Shown here piece by piece: positions 1 through 8,334 of a DNA stretch of 20,535 nucleotides. Origin of the DNA: a virus; the IMG/VR virus record IMGVR_UViG_3300022202_000067, positions 1 to 20,535 of that record. The stretch is one strand, 5' to 3'. The number at the start of each line of letters is the position of its first letter. The first letter of the stretch is position 1. The notes below the pieces were generated by a model. It did no database searches and was not told the DNA's origin. It worked only from the letters and a program-made list of their open reading frames with translations. Made by a program: the position numbers and the translations under genes.

Positions 1-2
1 GT

Positions 3-3000
3 TCACATCAGGCTTTACGATCTGATGCGAACCTTTCTGCTGCGAGTCTACAAAAAATGGCGCGTGCTTCTCAAGTTGCGGCTGAACAAACAGTTGCGAA
101 TTTGGGAAGAATTGGTGAACGTTTTGTTCGATTAGCTCAAATCTCAGCAGTTATCTTTGGCGTTGGTATGGTTAAGGATTTCTTTACTGCTGGTGCTGGG
201 TTTGAAAAAGCAATGTCTGGTGTTCGGGCGGTATCGCAAGGAACTAGAGCGGATTTTCGTAAATTAGCTGACCAAGCAAAGCATCTTGGTGCGACAACTG
301 TATTCACGGCTGGTCAATCAGCAGAAGCGATGGAGAAACTCGCTCTATCTGGTCTTCAAGTAAATCAAATCTACGGAATTATGCCCGCTGTACTCAATCT
401 TGCTGCTGCTGGTGAGTTAGATATGGCGGATGCAGCGACTATTGCTGTTGGTACTCTAAAGGGTTTTGCACTTGAAACAGAAGGACTAGCTAAAGCTATT
501 GACGTTATGGCTTTCACGGCGTCGAACTCGAACCAAACAATTCGTGATATTGGTGTGTCGTTCTCATTTATGGGAACAGTTGCGAATCAAGCGGGTTTGA
601 GATTCAATGAAGTTAGTGCTGCACTAGCTATATTGGCTAACCGAAATATTCGTGCAGAGAGATCAGGTACCGCACTTCGTAGAATTATCACTACTCTGAT
701 TGGTGATGTTGAGGAAGGTTCGAAGGGACTTGCTGGATATGGACTTGAATTAACAAATGCTGATGGAACGCTTATTGGTCTTGCTGACGCTATTGATAAA
801 GTTAATGCGTCTGGTGCTAATATGCGTGATGTTATGGACGAGATGCGTCAACGTGCTGGTCCTGCTTTTCTTGCTATGGTTCAGGCTGGTGGTGAAGCTA
901 TTCGTCGGTTTGAGTTCTCCCTTGATCGTGCTGGTGGAACAGCGAAAGAGGTTGCAGAGATTCGACTTGATAACCTTCAGGGTAAGATTACTCTGCTGAC
1001 AAGTGCGTGGCGTAATCTTGCGATTGAAGTTTTTGAACGTGTTAATCCATCATTGACTGCATTGGCGGTGAAAGCTAGAAATATTATCACTGAATTTAGT
1101 AAAGGTGCTGATAGACTAGATAACTTAACAGCTACTTTAGTTCAAATAACGAAAGCAGCGATTAAATTACTATCTATACTGCTTTTATTTCGTGTTGGTA
1201 GGTTTTTTGTTGTTGCGTGGCAGGGATTAAAACTATTAAATTTTCACGTTTTGGCGGCTGGAAGTGGAATGTTAAAACTTAAAAATATTGCACTTCTATT
1301 AACTAAGCAGCTACGTGCAGTACATCTAGTAGGCGTAGCTGGTGCTTTAGCGATTGGATGGGAAGTTGGTAAACTCATTGGCAGATATTCTGGCTTAGAT
1401 AATAAAGTACGTGATATAATTGAACGTTGGAGAAGAAATCCAGAAGATATGCGGGCGTTTGCTATATCACTTGAAAACTCTGTAGAGTTGATGGATAAAC
1501 TTGTAGAAAAAGCTGGACAACCTATAGGGTTTCTTGAACCTGATGAACTTAGAAATATCTCTAGAGTTCGAGAATTACTCAGAACATTTAAAGATGCAGA
1601 TAGTAAGGGTCGAACTGCTGTAATGAAGAGTGTTACAGAAGTTCTTGAAAAGTTCGCTCCGACAGTAGATAAAGCGGTTAGTAGTTATACTCGTCTTGGT
1701 AAAGAAGCGAAGAAGTTTGAGAATGGTAGTAAGTCAATTTTAGAGATTTGGGAGAAAGCAGGAAGAGAGACTACTAATCAGACAGACCAGATTAATTTAG
1801 CAAATAAACTACTAGATGAACAACTTGAAATTGACAAAGAAATTGGAGAGCAGTTAGAACGTGCATCTAAAGCGTTGGAAAAAATTAGGGAGAACGCTAC
1901 TAAGTTTGTAGATACTTCATTAGCTGAAGTTCAATTGTTTAGACCAGAAGCGTTGAAAAATGAACAGGAAGCGTTCAAACAGTTTCAAAGAGACGTTGGT
2001 AAAGATATGCAACTCCTACAAGGATTTGCTGGTGCAGCTTCAGAACGTATTCTTGATTTCGTTGAAGCGCATAAAAAGTTAGGTGTTCCAATTCCTAATG
2101 AACTTAAAAAGTTTATTAAACTTCTTGAGCATTATGCTAGAGAAGCTGAACGTACAAAAACTCATTCTGAATTTGTTGAAGAGTCATGGGAAAGACTTGA
2201 AAGTGCCGCTGCTTCATCTGGTCTCGCTACTAAACGAGCACTCACAGATTTTTCGTTGTTCTGGACTGAAGTATCCAGTAAAGCAGAAGAAAATGGTGAA
2301 ACTGTAGAATTTGCATTGCGTGCAATTGCAGAAGAACTAACAGCGTTGATTGATGCAGCTAATAAAGCTGGTCAAGAGATACCAGAAAACTTAGCAGAGA
2401 TCGCAGATCAAGCACGTATGTTTGCTTCTGTTGATGGACTTGCTGATAAGTTTCAAAGTGAACTGGAGACAATGGTTGAACGTCTTCGAGAGTTTGGTAA
2501 AGAATGGAAGGAACAATGGAAAGATTACGGTATGTCTATTGTAACTTCTATTGGTGATACTACTGCCAAGATTATAGTTGATAAAGAGAACCTACAGAAA
2601 TCAGTAGGTGAATCGCTTAAGTCTATTGCAAAGCAGGGTATCTCGATGTTGATTCAATGGGGTATTCAAAAACTCATTTGGGATAAACTTACTAAGACTA
2701 GTATAGTTACAGAGCATATGGCGAACATGGCGGGTTATATGGGTGAGGTAGCTTTAAGCTCGTTTGCTTCTGCTGCTGCAATACCTGTTTGGGGTTGGGC
2801 TGCTGCACCAGGTATCGCGACTCAAAATGTAGGAATTGCGACAGGTATTGCTGCTGGTGCTATGTCAACAGGAGCCGCGTTAGGAGCCGGTACAGGGGCT
2901 TCACTTGTCGCGGCAGATGGTGGCATCTTTAATCGGCGTACGGATGTTACAATTGGTGAGGCGGGGCCTGAGGGAGTATTTCCGCTAAGAGGAGAAAGGG

Positions 3001-3188
3001 CTCGCCGTGCTGTCAAAGAGTTGGGGTTAGGAAACGAGTCTAACGTTGTGAATATCAGCATGCAATTTACTGGTGATAATTGGGTAGATAATGGAGTTAG
3101 TGATGAACTATCAAGGCGTGTTGCTGAATCCATTGACGAAATGATCGGTCTTGGTCAACTGATATCATTCCGACGGAGAACGATTTAA
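3..3188 (+). CDS. Phage tail tape measure protein (5' end outside window)
   Basis: This is the tail tape measure protein, which sets tail length and forms the core of the tail tube during assembly. The reading frame is open to the window edge: 18 extra codons precede the first ATG (57), and that ATG has no ribosome-binding site, so the true start probably lies upstream. Numbering from ATG 57, residues about 45-330 look like the conserved minor-tail/tape-measure domain (PhageMin_Tail type). A strongly hydrophobic stretch lies at about 367-440, as in tape measures that enter the host membrane. Residues 480-870 are largely charged helix. The C-terminal motif IGEAGPEGVFPL (966-977), preceded by a glycine/alanine-rich segment, is a family hallmark. 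There is no cysteine. At least 1043 residues implies a tail of roughly 150 nm or more, using the usual 1.5 angstrom per residue. The stop overlaps the next ATG by one base. Confidence 0.95.
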   Translation, partial: SHQALRSDANLSAASLQKMARASQVAAEQTVANLGRIGERFVRLAQISAVIFGVGMVKDFFTAGAGFEKAMSGVRAVSQGTRADFRKLADQAKHLGATTVFTAGQSAEAMEKLALSGLQVNQIYGIMPAVLNLAAAGELDMADAATIAVGTLKGFALETEGLAKAIDVMAFTASNSNQTIRDIGVSFSFMGTVANQAGLRFNEVSAALAILANRNIRAERSGTALRRIITTLIGDVEEGSKGLAGYGLELTNADGTLIGLADAIDKVNASGANMRDVMDEMRQRAGPAFLAMVQAGGEAIRRFEFSLDRAGGTAKEVAEIRLDNLQGKITLLTSAWRNLAIEVFERVNPSLTALAVKARNIITEFSKGADRLDNLTATLVQITKAAIKLLSILLLFRVGRFFVVAWQGLKLLNFHVLAAGSGMLKLKNIALLLTKQLRAVHLVGVAGALAIGWEVGKLIGRYSGLDNKVRDIIERWRRNPEDMRAFAISLENSVELMDKLVEKAGQPIGFLEPDELRNISRVRELLRTFKDADSKGRTAVMKSVTEVLEKFAPTVDKAVSSYTRLGKEAKKFENGSKSILEIWEKAGRETTNQTDQINLANKLLDEQLEIDKEIGEQLERASKALEKIRENATKFVDTSLAEVQLFRPEALKNEQEAFKQFQRDVGKDMQLLQGFAGAASERILDFVEAHKKLGVPIPNELKKFIKLLEHYAREAERTKTHSEFVEESWERLESAAASSGLATKRALTDFSLFWTEVSSKAEENGETVEFALRAIAEELTALIDAANKAGQEIPENLAEIADQARMFASVDGLADKFQSELETMVERLREFGKEWKEQWKDYGMSIVTSIGDTTAKIIVDKENLQKSVGESLKSIAKQGISMLIQWGIQKLIWDKLTKTSIVTEHMANMAGYMGEVALSSFASAAAIPVWGWAAAPGIATQNVGIATGIAAGAMSTGAALGAGTGASLVAADGGIFNRRTDVTIGEAGPEGVFPLRGERARRAVKELGLGNESNVVNISMQFTGDNWVDNGVSDELSRRVAESIDEMIGLGQLISFRRRTI

Positions 3189-4138
3189 TGGGTAAGCCGC
3201 TTATTCTATACGGGCAACCCAATCTACTCAATCACTCTTTTGAGGTAGATGCAGATGAAGCGGACCCATCAAGTTGGGACATTACCAGTTCGGTTAATGG
3301 ACTCAATGACGTCGATGACGCACAGTTCCATAGTGCAGGAATTGCCGCCCCATCGGTACAATCCCTTAGACAAAATGTCTCTATTGCTGGTGCAGGAAAC
3401 AAAGCCGTTGCTGCTCAACGTATCCAAGCAGATGATTTACTGGCAATTCTAAAAGCGGGTAATCTTGAATTCGGTGTTACTGCTATGGTTCGCTTAGGTA
3501 CACCTGGCGTAGATAATAACGTATATCTTGATCTGAAACAATACGATGGAAGTAATCTAACTGTTGGTGAAGGTACAGAGAAAACCGCGCCCACCTCTAG
3601 GTCATTTATTGTTGGTTTAGGACCAGAATGGCTTATGTATGTTACCGCCCAGACTATCCATGCTGATACTGATCGAATGGAAGTTCATCTCAGATATGAA
3701 ACTGATACAGTTAATGACTACGATGCTTCTGGTCATGTTTGGTGGGATAGGGTATTCATGGGAGGATTGGTTGATTTTCATAAGGGACTTAATAGGTATA
3801 AGTCTACTGGTAATACAGGTTATAATGTAAATCAAGGTGATGGTGTAGCGGAAATAGTTAAAGTTAATAAAAGTTCATCTGATTTAGATATCGATATAAC
3901 TAATGTCGTTGAAAATAGTGTATTAGACTACCATTTAAAGGGGTTTCAAAAATTAATAGGTAGCGATACTCCTGGTCAGTGTGCTTTTTGGGCTGATCGT
4001 GATCTTTTTACTAATGGAGAGAGACACTATCAGTTTTTGATTCCAGATCCTAAAACTCCAAAGATTGAATATCCACCTGGATTTAATCGACGTAATTATA
4101 AGTATAAGTTTCTTGCGTACACGGAGTACACAGATTGA
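3188..4138 (+). CDS. Tail protein with N-terminal carbohydrate-binding-like fold
   Basis: This 316-residue protein probably belongs to the distal tail or baseplate, judging from its place directly after the tape measure. Residues about 10-195 look like a CBM4/9-type beta-sandwich: they open with NLLNHSFEVDADEADPSSWD, a variant of the typical 'NLLxNxxFE...W' opening, and close with HVWWDRVFMGG (183-193), resembling the terminal 'vyiDdv' strand of such modules. The C-terminal third (about 200-316) is a different, beta-rich, lysine/tyrosine-rich segment that I do not recognise. The ATG overlaps the tape measure stop by one base (TAATG), with GGAG at 3176-3179 placed 8 bases upstream. It could be a distal tail protein or a minor tail protein contacting host glycan. 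The fold assignment is by pattern only. Confidence 0.85.
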   Translation: MGKPLILYGQPNLLNHSFEVDADEADPSSWDITSSVNGLNDVDDAQFHSAGIAAPSVQSLRQNVSIAGAGNKAVAAQRIQADDLLAILKAGNLEFGVTAMVRLGTPGVDNNVYLDLKQYDGSNLTVGEGTEKTAPTSRSFIVGLGPEWLMYVTAQTIHADTDRMEVHLRYETDTVNDYDASGHVWWDRVFMGGLVDFHKGLNRYKSTGNTGYNVNQGDGVAEIVKVNKSSSDLDIDITNVVENSVLDYHLKGFQKLIGSDTPGQCAFWADRDLFTNGERHYQFLIPDPKTPKIEYPPGFNRRNYKYKFLAYTEYTD

Positions 4139-6351
4139 GTCTTTCAGATCAAAGTAAGACTATTTGCGTAGTGTGGGACTTTCCTGAAATTCAAACTAGA
4201 TTTGTCACACGCGATCACGCTTTATTGAATTTACCTTCGGGGTGGACTCAATTTGTTGGTGCTATATCTACACCTAGTAGTGGCGCTAAGTTCGATCTAA
4301 CTAAAGCTAGTCTTGAAGTAGGTGATTCAGAATTCAGTATTACAGATGTGGATCAATTAGTAACGGCATGGTTATCGACTAATGATGCCAACCTTTCTGA
4401 AACGTTAGTAATTAAACGTCAAGGTCTTTTTGGTGAAGATGAAGCAGATTATTTAGTATCTCGTTGGCAGATGGAAGACTATAGAATTGATATGGGTTTT
4501 GGTGGCGGATATAAATTCATGTTGACTAACGCATTTAAAGCTATGAGTAATGCGTTATATGAAGACTTTGATTCTGAAGCATTTGAATTAGCTGGTGATT
4601 TTAGAGATGGTGATTTAACAATTACTCTTGCTAATGTAGGTACTGATTCTTTATTTAGAGTGCCGGGTTATCTTTTAATAGTCGATAGAAGAACTAAAGA
4701 ACAAGAACTAATCCAATATACGCAGCAAAATGGTAGAGCGTTTTCAGGAATTACTAGGGATTATTTTGGTGTTGGTGCTAGTAATAGTACCGGTAAAGAT
4801 TTCATTATTGACCAATCTGAAGTATTCCATGTATGGGTGAAAAGAGGAAGTCCGGTAGACGTTCTTATGGAGTGGTTGACAACCACAGATGCAACGTTAG
4901 AATCTGGTGGCGGTGAACAACTAACAAATAGTGACCTCGATGATTGGTCCGGCGGTGAACCCGACAATTGGAATACTACGGGTACTGTAACCGAAGAAAC
5001 TACAATTGTCCGTAGTGGTAGTAGTGCCAAATTGGATGGTAATTCGTCAAGTCCTACACTTAGTATTGAGCCTGCCTCGCAACCTAGTTTGACTCCCGGT
5101 AAGGGTTACAACGTATCAGTATGGGTATACGTCGCTGATGCGGGTAATGCATCTGAAACAATCAGAGTCAGGATCAGAAATGAAGACGGTTTAAAAATCT
5201 GGATTGAAGAAACTCAAACTTGGGATACATACGATTTTCAATGGTCAGATGAAGTAACTATTACTAGATTCGGTGTGTGGATTAAATACCATTGGTCAAT
5301 TCTAACTGATTCTGGGTTTGATCCAGCCGATGATTACTCAGTAAACATCAACTTAGCTCAACAAAGTAGTGCTATCGCATACGTCGATGATTATTCTGTA
5401 ATAGGTCCCTATGATAAGCAGACAAACGGACCATATGATTTAGGTGATGGAGATGGTGTAGGTGTAAAATATACACTCATCAACTTTAATAAAGTATATG
5501 AGATTCGTGACACTCTATGGCCTGTACCCACATTTGATGCGGCAACTGGTAATAAAGAAACTGGAACAGCCGTTTTATTTGTTGAAACTGAACCAATTGA
5601 TGAACTTAAAGAATTTGCAGAATTACATCTACTTCTTCCGTTCGCTTTAAAACCACTCGTCAATTCAAAAGAACAATTCGTTATTGACCGATACCATGAT
5701 TTCTTCCCTACTGAAACTACTATTGGTGATAATTGGGTAAAGAAAGACTTTTCAGCAGCAAAGTGGAAACGTAATTATAGCAAGGTCATTAATAATGCCA
5801 GTATGATGACTGACTATAATGTTAGTCGTGGTAAACTAATTCATTCGATTTCGGTTGATTCAATGGAAAGTGTGTCGGCTTATGGTCGATCTAAACCTTT
5901 ATTGTTAGAGAGTCGCGGCGGGCGATCTGGTAGACTTTCTTTCCCAGAGTATGATAGTATCAATGATTGTGAAGTTGCGTGGGGTAGGATTGCATTAGAA
6001 CTTAGTAATCCTTGGACGCAATTAGAAGTAAAGGTTTTTTATGAGTTCCGTGATCTTTCTCAAATCGATGCAGTATTGATGAATATTCCTAATATACCTG
6101 ATTTAGTTAATGGTGTTAGAGGGTTGACTAATCAGAGGTTCTTCGTTGATTCTAAGAAGATCGATGAAAAGAAGGGGTATATTATATTGACAATACGTCA
6201 ACGTAGAGAGCCTTTTAGACCTGCATTGGTAGCTCCTAATGGTTTATCAGATTATAATGCGGAATCTGACGCAAACCATATTTACGCTTTTGTTGGTGCA
6301 GATCCACCCAATCCATTTAGTGATGGTTCAGAAGTGTACAGGGTAATTTAA
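4135..6351 (+). CDS. Large baseplate/tail hub-type protein with inserted carbohydrate-binding-like module
   Basis: This 738-residue protein starts with TTG, overlapping the previous stop by four bases (TTGA), with GGAG at 4123-4126 eight bases upstream. Size and position after the tape measure and a distal-tail candidate suggest the tail hub or baseplate protein that organises the tail tip. Residues 1-255 and 430-738 appear to form one architecture: the first part ends in VDVLMEWLTTTDATLESG, and the second carries an RFFVDSKKIDEKKGYIILTI strand pair resembling hub beta-barrels. Between them, about residues 262-423, lies a segment opening with QLTNSDLDDWSGGEPDNW and closing with AYVDDYSVIG. 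This is the look of a CBM4/9-type beta-sandwich, apparently inserted. Such an insertion would suit binding to cell-surface polysaccharide. The hub role is inferred mainly from gene order. Confidence 0.8.
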   Translation: MSLSDQSKTICVVWDFPEIQTRFVTRDHALLNLPSGWTQFVGAISTPSSGAKFDLTKASLEVGDSEFSITDVDQLVTAWLSTNDANLSETLVIKRQGLFGEDEADYLVSRWQMEDYRIDMGFGGGYKFMLTNAFKAMSNALYEDFDSEAFELAGDFRDGDLTITLANVGTDSLFRVPGYLLIVDRRTKEQELIQYTQQNGRAFSGITRDYFGVGASNSTGKDFIIDQSEVFHVWVKRGSPVDVLMEWLTTTDATLESGGGEQLTNSDLDDWSGGEPDNWNTTGTVTEETTIVRSGSSAKLDGNSSSPTLSIEPASQPSLTPGKGYNVSVWVYVADAGNASETIRVRIRNEDGLKIWIEETQTWDTYDFQWSDEVTITRFGVWIKYHWSILTDSGFDPADDYSVNINLAQQSSAIAYVDDYSVIGPYDKQTNGPYDLGDGDGVGVKYTLINFNKVYEIRDTLWPVPTFDAATGNKETGTAVLFVETEPIDELKEFAELHLLLPFALKPLVNSKEQFVIDRYHDFFPTETTIGDNWVKKDFSAAKWKRNYSKVINNASMMTDYNVSRGKLIHSISVDSMESVSAYGRSKPLLLESRGGRSGRLSFPEYDSINDCEVAWGRIALELSNPWTQLEVKVFYEFRDLSQIDAVLMNIPNIPDLVNGVRGLTNQRFFVDSKKIDEKKGYIILTIRQRREPFRPALVAPNGLSDYNAESDANHIYAFVGADPPNPFSDGSEVYRVI

Positions 6352-6839
6352 TGGTTTGGACAAGCATACCACTCACAAGGTTTGATGATGATACGCCTAT
6401 TGATGAAGATTTTTTAGGTGATATCCATGATAACCAAGAAGAATTACTCCTTACAAATGTAGATTGTCGAATTGATGGAACTGATGCTAGGACAACTTCA
6501 GGAACGTATGATAATATAGTATCAAACTACGTTACATTTCCATCTATGTTAGCAGTAACTTCAAATACGTGGCAATGGAAGTTGGCGTTTGAACATCAAC
6601 GTAGTGCCGGATCAGCTTCATACGATATTCGTGCTAGAATAAATAACGGATCATGGATTGAAAAGTTAGCGTTGGGTTCTAGTATTTGGTTAGCAGATAC
6701 GTTTATATTTCCTGATTCAGAAATAAAGGTAGCGTCATTACAAAATCAAGTATTGCTCGAAATTGAAGCAAAAATCGTTAGTACAGCTTTTGTTGAAGTT
6801 CGTAATCTTGGTGGTCTTTCTAGAGTGGAGATGGTGTAG
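6351..6839 (+). CDS. Small tail-block protein, paralogue of the next gene
   Basis: This 162-residue protein is of unknown function. It lies between the hub-type gene and further small tail genes, with one-base overlaps on both sides (TAATG upstream, TAGTG downstream), so it is almost surely co-translated with them. A short acidic, helical N-terminus containing HDNQEELL (about 26-33) leads into a beta-rich domain. The domain resembles the next gene product along its length: YDIRARINNGSWIEKLALGSSIW here against HDVRVRIDGGSWKERLNLTTSIW there, then a shared VEVRNL/VDLRDI ending. The pair therefore looks like a tandem duplication. A minor tail, tail-tip or fibre-connector role is plausible from context only. 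There is no signal peptide or transmembrane segment. Confidence 0.8.
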   Translation: MVWTSIPLTRFDDDTPIDEDFLGDIHDNQEELLLTNVDCRIDGTDARTTSGTYDNIVSNYVTFPSMLAVTSNTWQWKLAFEHQRSAGSASYDIRARINNGSWIEKLALGSSIWLADTFIFPDSEIKVASLQNQVLLEIEAKIVSTAFVEVRNLGGLSRVEMV

Positions 6840-7375
6840 TGCCTATTGCACCCGCAACATGGCTGGATTTCATAGAGATACTAGATGATGAATCTAGATC
6901 AGGTACTGAACTTGATGAAGAACACTCTGGTATTCTAAGTGCGTTATTCAACAATCAAGAACATTTGCGTGAACTACAGATAGACACAACGTTTCCCGAA
7001 ACAAATGTCACATCCGCTACATACGTAAATGTCGTCACAAAGAAACTGTGGATTCCAGCATGGTGCGCAATACCTGTATCTGGAGCATTGAGTAGTATTA
7101 ATTTCGTATGTAGTTATCAATCTAAGCAAACTGGTGCTACAGACCATGATGTGCGTGTACGAATTGATGGTGGTAGTTGGAAAGAACGTTTAAATCTAAC
7201 TACAAGTATATGGACGTCACCAGAAGTAATTACTATTACTGATGTTGATTGGGATGCAGACGCTGCTGCTGGAACTGAAGTTGATTATGAAGTTGAAGCT
7301 CTGGTTACTGGTGGTGGGAGTGTTGATTTACGTGATATTTCATGTTGTTCATTTCTTAGAAGAGCGAATCCATGA
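6839..7375 (+). CDS. Small tail-block protein, paralogue of the preceding gene
   Basis: This 178-residue protein starts with GTG overlapping the previous stop by one base, with GGAG at 6827-6830 eight bases ahead. The N-terminus is helical and acidic, with DEEHSGILSALFNNQEHL matching the HDNQEELL region of its neighbour. The rest is a beta-rich domain with the shared RVRIDGGSWKERL and EVDYEVEALV...VDLRDI strands. Two adjacent cysteines (CC) lie close to the C-terminus; the paralogue lacks them apart from one internal cysteine. The function is unknown. Two diverged copies side by side could build a hetero-oligomeric ring or a connector between tail tip and fibre, but nothing in the sequence proves this. 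It overlaps the next gene by four bases (ATGA). Confidence 0.8.
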   Translation: MPIAPATWLDFIEILDDESRSGTELDEEHSGILSALFNNQEHLRELQIDTTFPETNVTSATYVNVVTKKLWIPAWCAIPVSGALSSINFVCSYQSKQTGATDHDVRVRIDGGSWKERLNLTTSIWTSPEVITITDVDWDADAAAGTEVDYEVEALVTGGGSVDLRDISCCSFLRRANP

Positions 7376-8013
7376 CGGAATTAATTAGACCGCAACGTTG
7401 GTCTTTATGGACTAGTTCAGAACGTGAAGCGGCACGTGAAATTAATCAAGTTATGATACGTAAGATACGTAATCGTTATAGTGCATTACGTAATCGACCA
7501 GCAGTACGTCCTTTTTTTGGAATCCAAACTCTAGCTGGTGGATCTGGATATACTGCAATGGGTCCAGGACCGGCTTATATGGGTATACCTAACGGTGCTC
7601 AACGTTTACTATGTAGAGCGCAAGTTAAAGCAAATATGACTTCAAACGTCCAAACTAGTTTTATTTTTAGATGCACACTTGGTAGTCATACAGGTAAGTT
7701 GACTCAAAGAACATTATCACCGAACTACGATCCTGATCTAGAATGGTCACTCCTTGATGGTAATGTTCTTGATAATGATGATACAACGTGGTGGGATATG
7801 ACTTCAATCATACCTGATCCAACTATAGATGGTCCGTTTGTAGAGGCTGATTGGAATAGTGGGATTCATTTAATAGAAGTAGAGTTATCGGCTACTGATG
7901 CAAATTTAGTTGATTTAGAGGTTAGAACTGATAGACGTCAATGGGAATGGATTTCAGAAGATTATTTACCTACTATGCCTCCTGACTGGCAGGCTGGAAC
8001 TGAATACACATAG
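7372..8013 (+). CDS. Tail-block protein of unknown function
   Basis: This 213-residue protein starts at the ATG of an ATGA overlap with the preceding gene. The N-terminus (about 1-45) is strongly basic and probably helical, with SEREAAREINQVMIRKIRNR. A glycine/proline-rich loop follows (about 50-75), then a beta-rich domain with many aspartates and tryptophans. The final strands (HLIEVELSATDANLVDLEVR) are reminiscent of the terminal strands of the two preceding paralogues, so this may be a third, more distant relative; I hold that weakly. It ends with TAG, ten bases before the next ATG. I do not recognise the family. Gene order suggests a tail-tip or fibre-attachment component. Confidence 0.75.
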   Translation: MTELIRPQRWSLWTSSEREAAREINQVMIRKIRNRYSALRNRPAVRPFFGIQTLAGGSGYTAMGPGPAYMGIPNGAQRLLCRAQVKANMTSNVQTSFIFRCTLGSHTGKLTQRTLSPNYDPDLEWSLLDGNVLDNDDTTWWDMTSIIPDPTIDGPFVEADWNSGIHLIEVELSATDANLVDLEVRTDRRQWEWISEDYLPTMPPDWQAGTEYT

Positions 8014-8016
8014 GAG
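8012..8016 (+). promoter_or_regulatory. Ribosome-binding site AGGAG
   Basis: AGGAG sits six bases before the ATG at 8023 and overlaps the stop codon of the previous gene. It fixes that start, and is one of the few well-formed ribosome-binding sites in a block otherwise joined by overlapping stop and start codons. Confidence 0.7.
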
Positions 8017-8022
8017 TATATT

Positions 8023-8334
8023 ATGGCTATCACAACTATTGTAGTTTCAGGTAAGATTGTTAAACCAGATGGAACTGCACAAGTTGGTGGTAAAATTCAA
8101 ATTACCCCTGTAACTTCAGGTACAGTAGATGATGCTGGAACTGAGCAACAAGTTAGTGGTGCATTAATTGTAGACATTGGTCAAGATGGATCAGTAAATT
8201 TCAACATCATACCTAGTGCAGAATATACTGGTGGATCAATCGATTACAACGCTAAGTTCATTCTTCCTGATGGATCAGTATTTACAAAGGTATGGACTGT
8301 TCCTGGTACAGCTACTGATATTGGCGATCTCTAA
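8023..8334 (+). CDS. Small beta-rich tail-block protein, first of a tandem pair
   Basis: This 103-residue protein has short alternating strands and glycine turns, with no signal peptide or membrane span. The opening GKIVKPDGTAQVGGKIQITP has the cadence of a small prealbumin/Ig-like domain often seen at the base of phage fibres; that fold is only suggested by pattern. The sequence matches the N-terminal 105 residues of the next gene product: GKIV-PDG, GTVDDAGTEQ, DGSV-F--IP, PDGS, and a final NIGD/DIGD. The next protein therefore looks like this domain plus a C-terminal extension. ATG 8023 is supported by AGGAG six bases upstream. The stop overlaps the next ATG by one base (TAATG). Confidence 0.8.
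   Translation: MAITTIVVSGKIVKPDGTAQVGGKIQITPVTSGTVDDAGTEQQVSGALIVDIGQDGSVNFNIIPSAEYTGGSIDYNAKFILPDGSVFTKVWTVPGTATDIGDL
8119..8148 (+). repeat. 30-base exact direct repeat, copy 1
   Basis: This copy is identical over 30 bases to 8430-8459. It encodes the segment GTVDDAGTEQ in the first gene of the tandem pair. The flanking codons have diverged. Confidence 0.9.

Noticed and set aside
57-60. ATG 57 as true start of the tape measure gene
   Set aside because: The frame stays open to the window edge, no ribosome-binding site precedes this ATG, and the 18 upstream codons look like ordinary tape-measure sequence.
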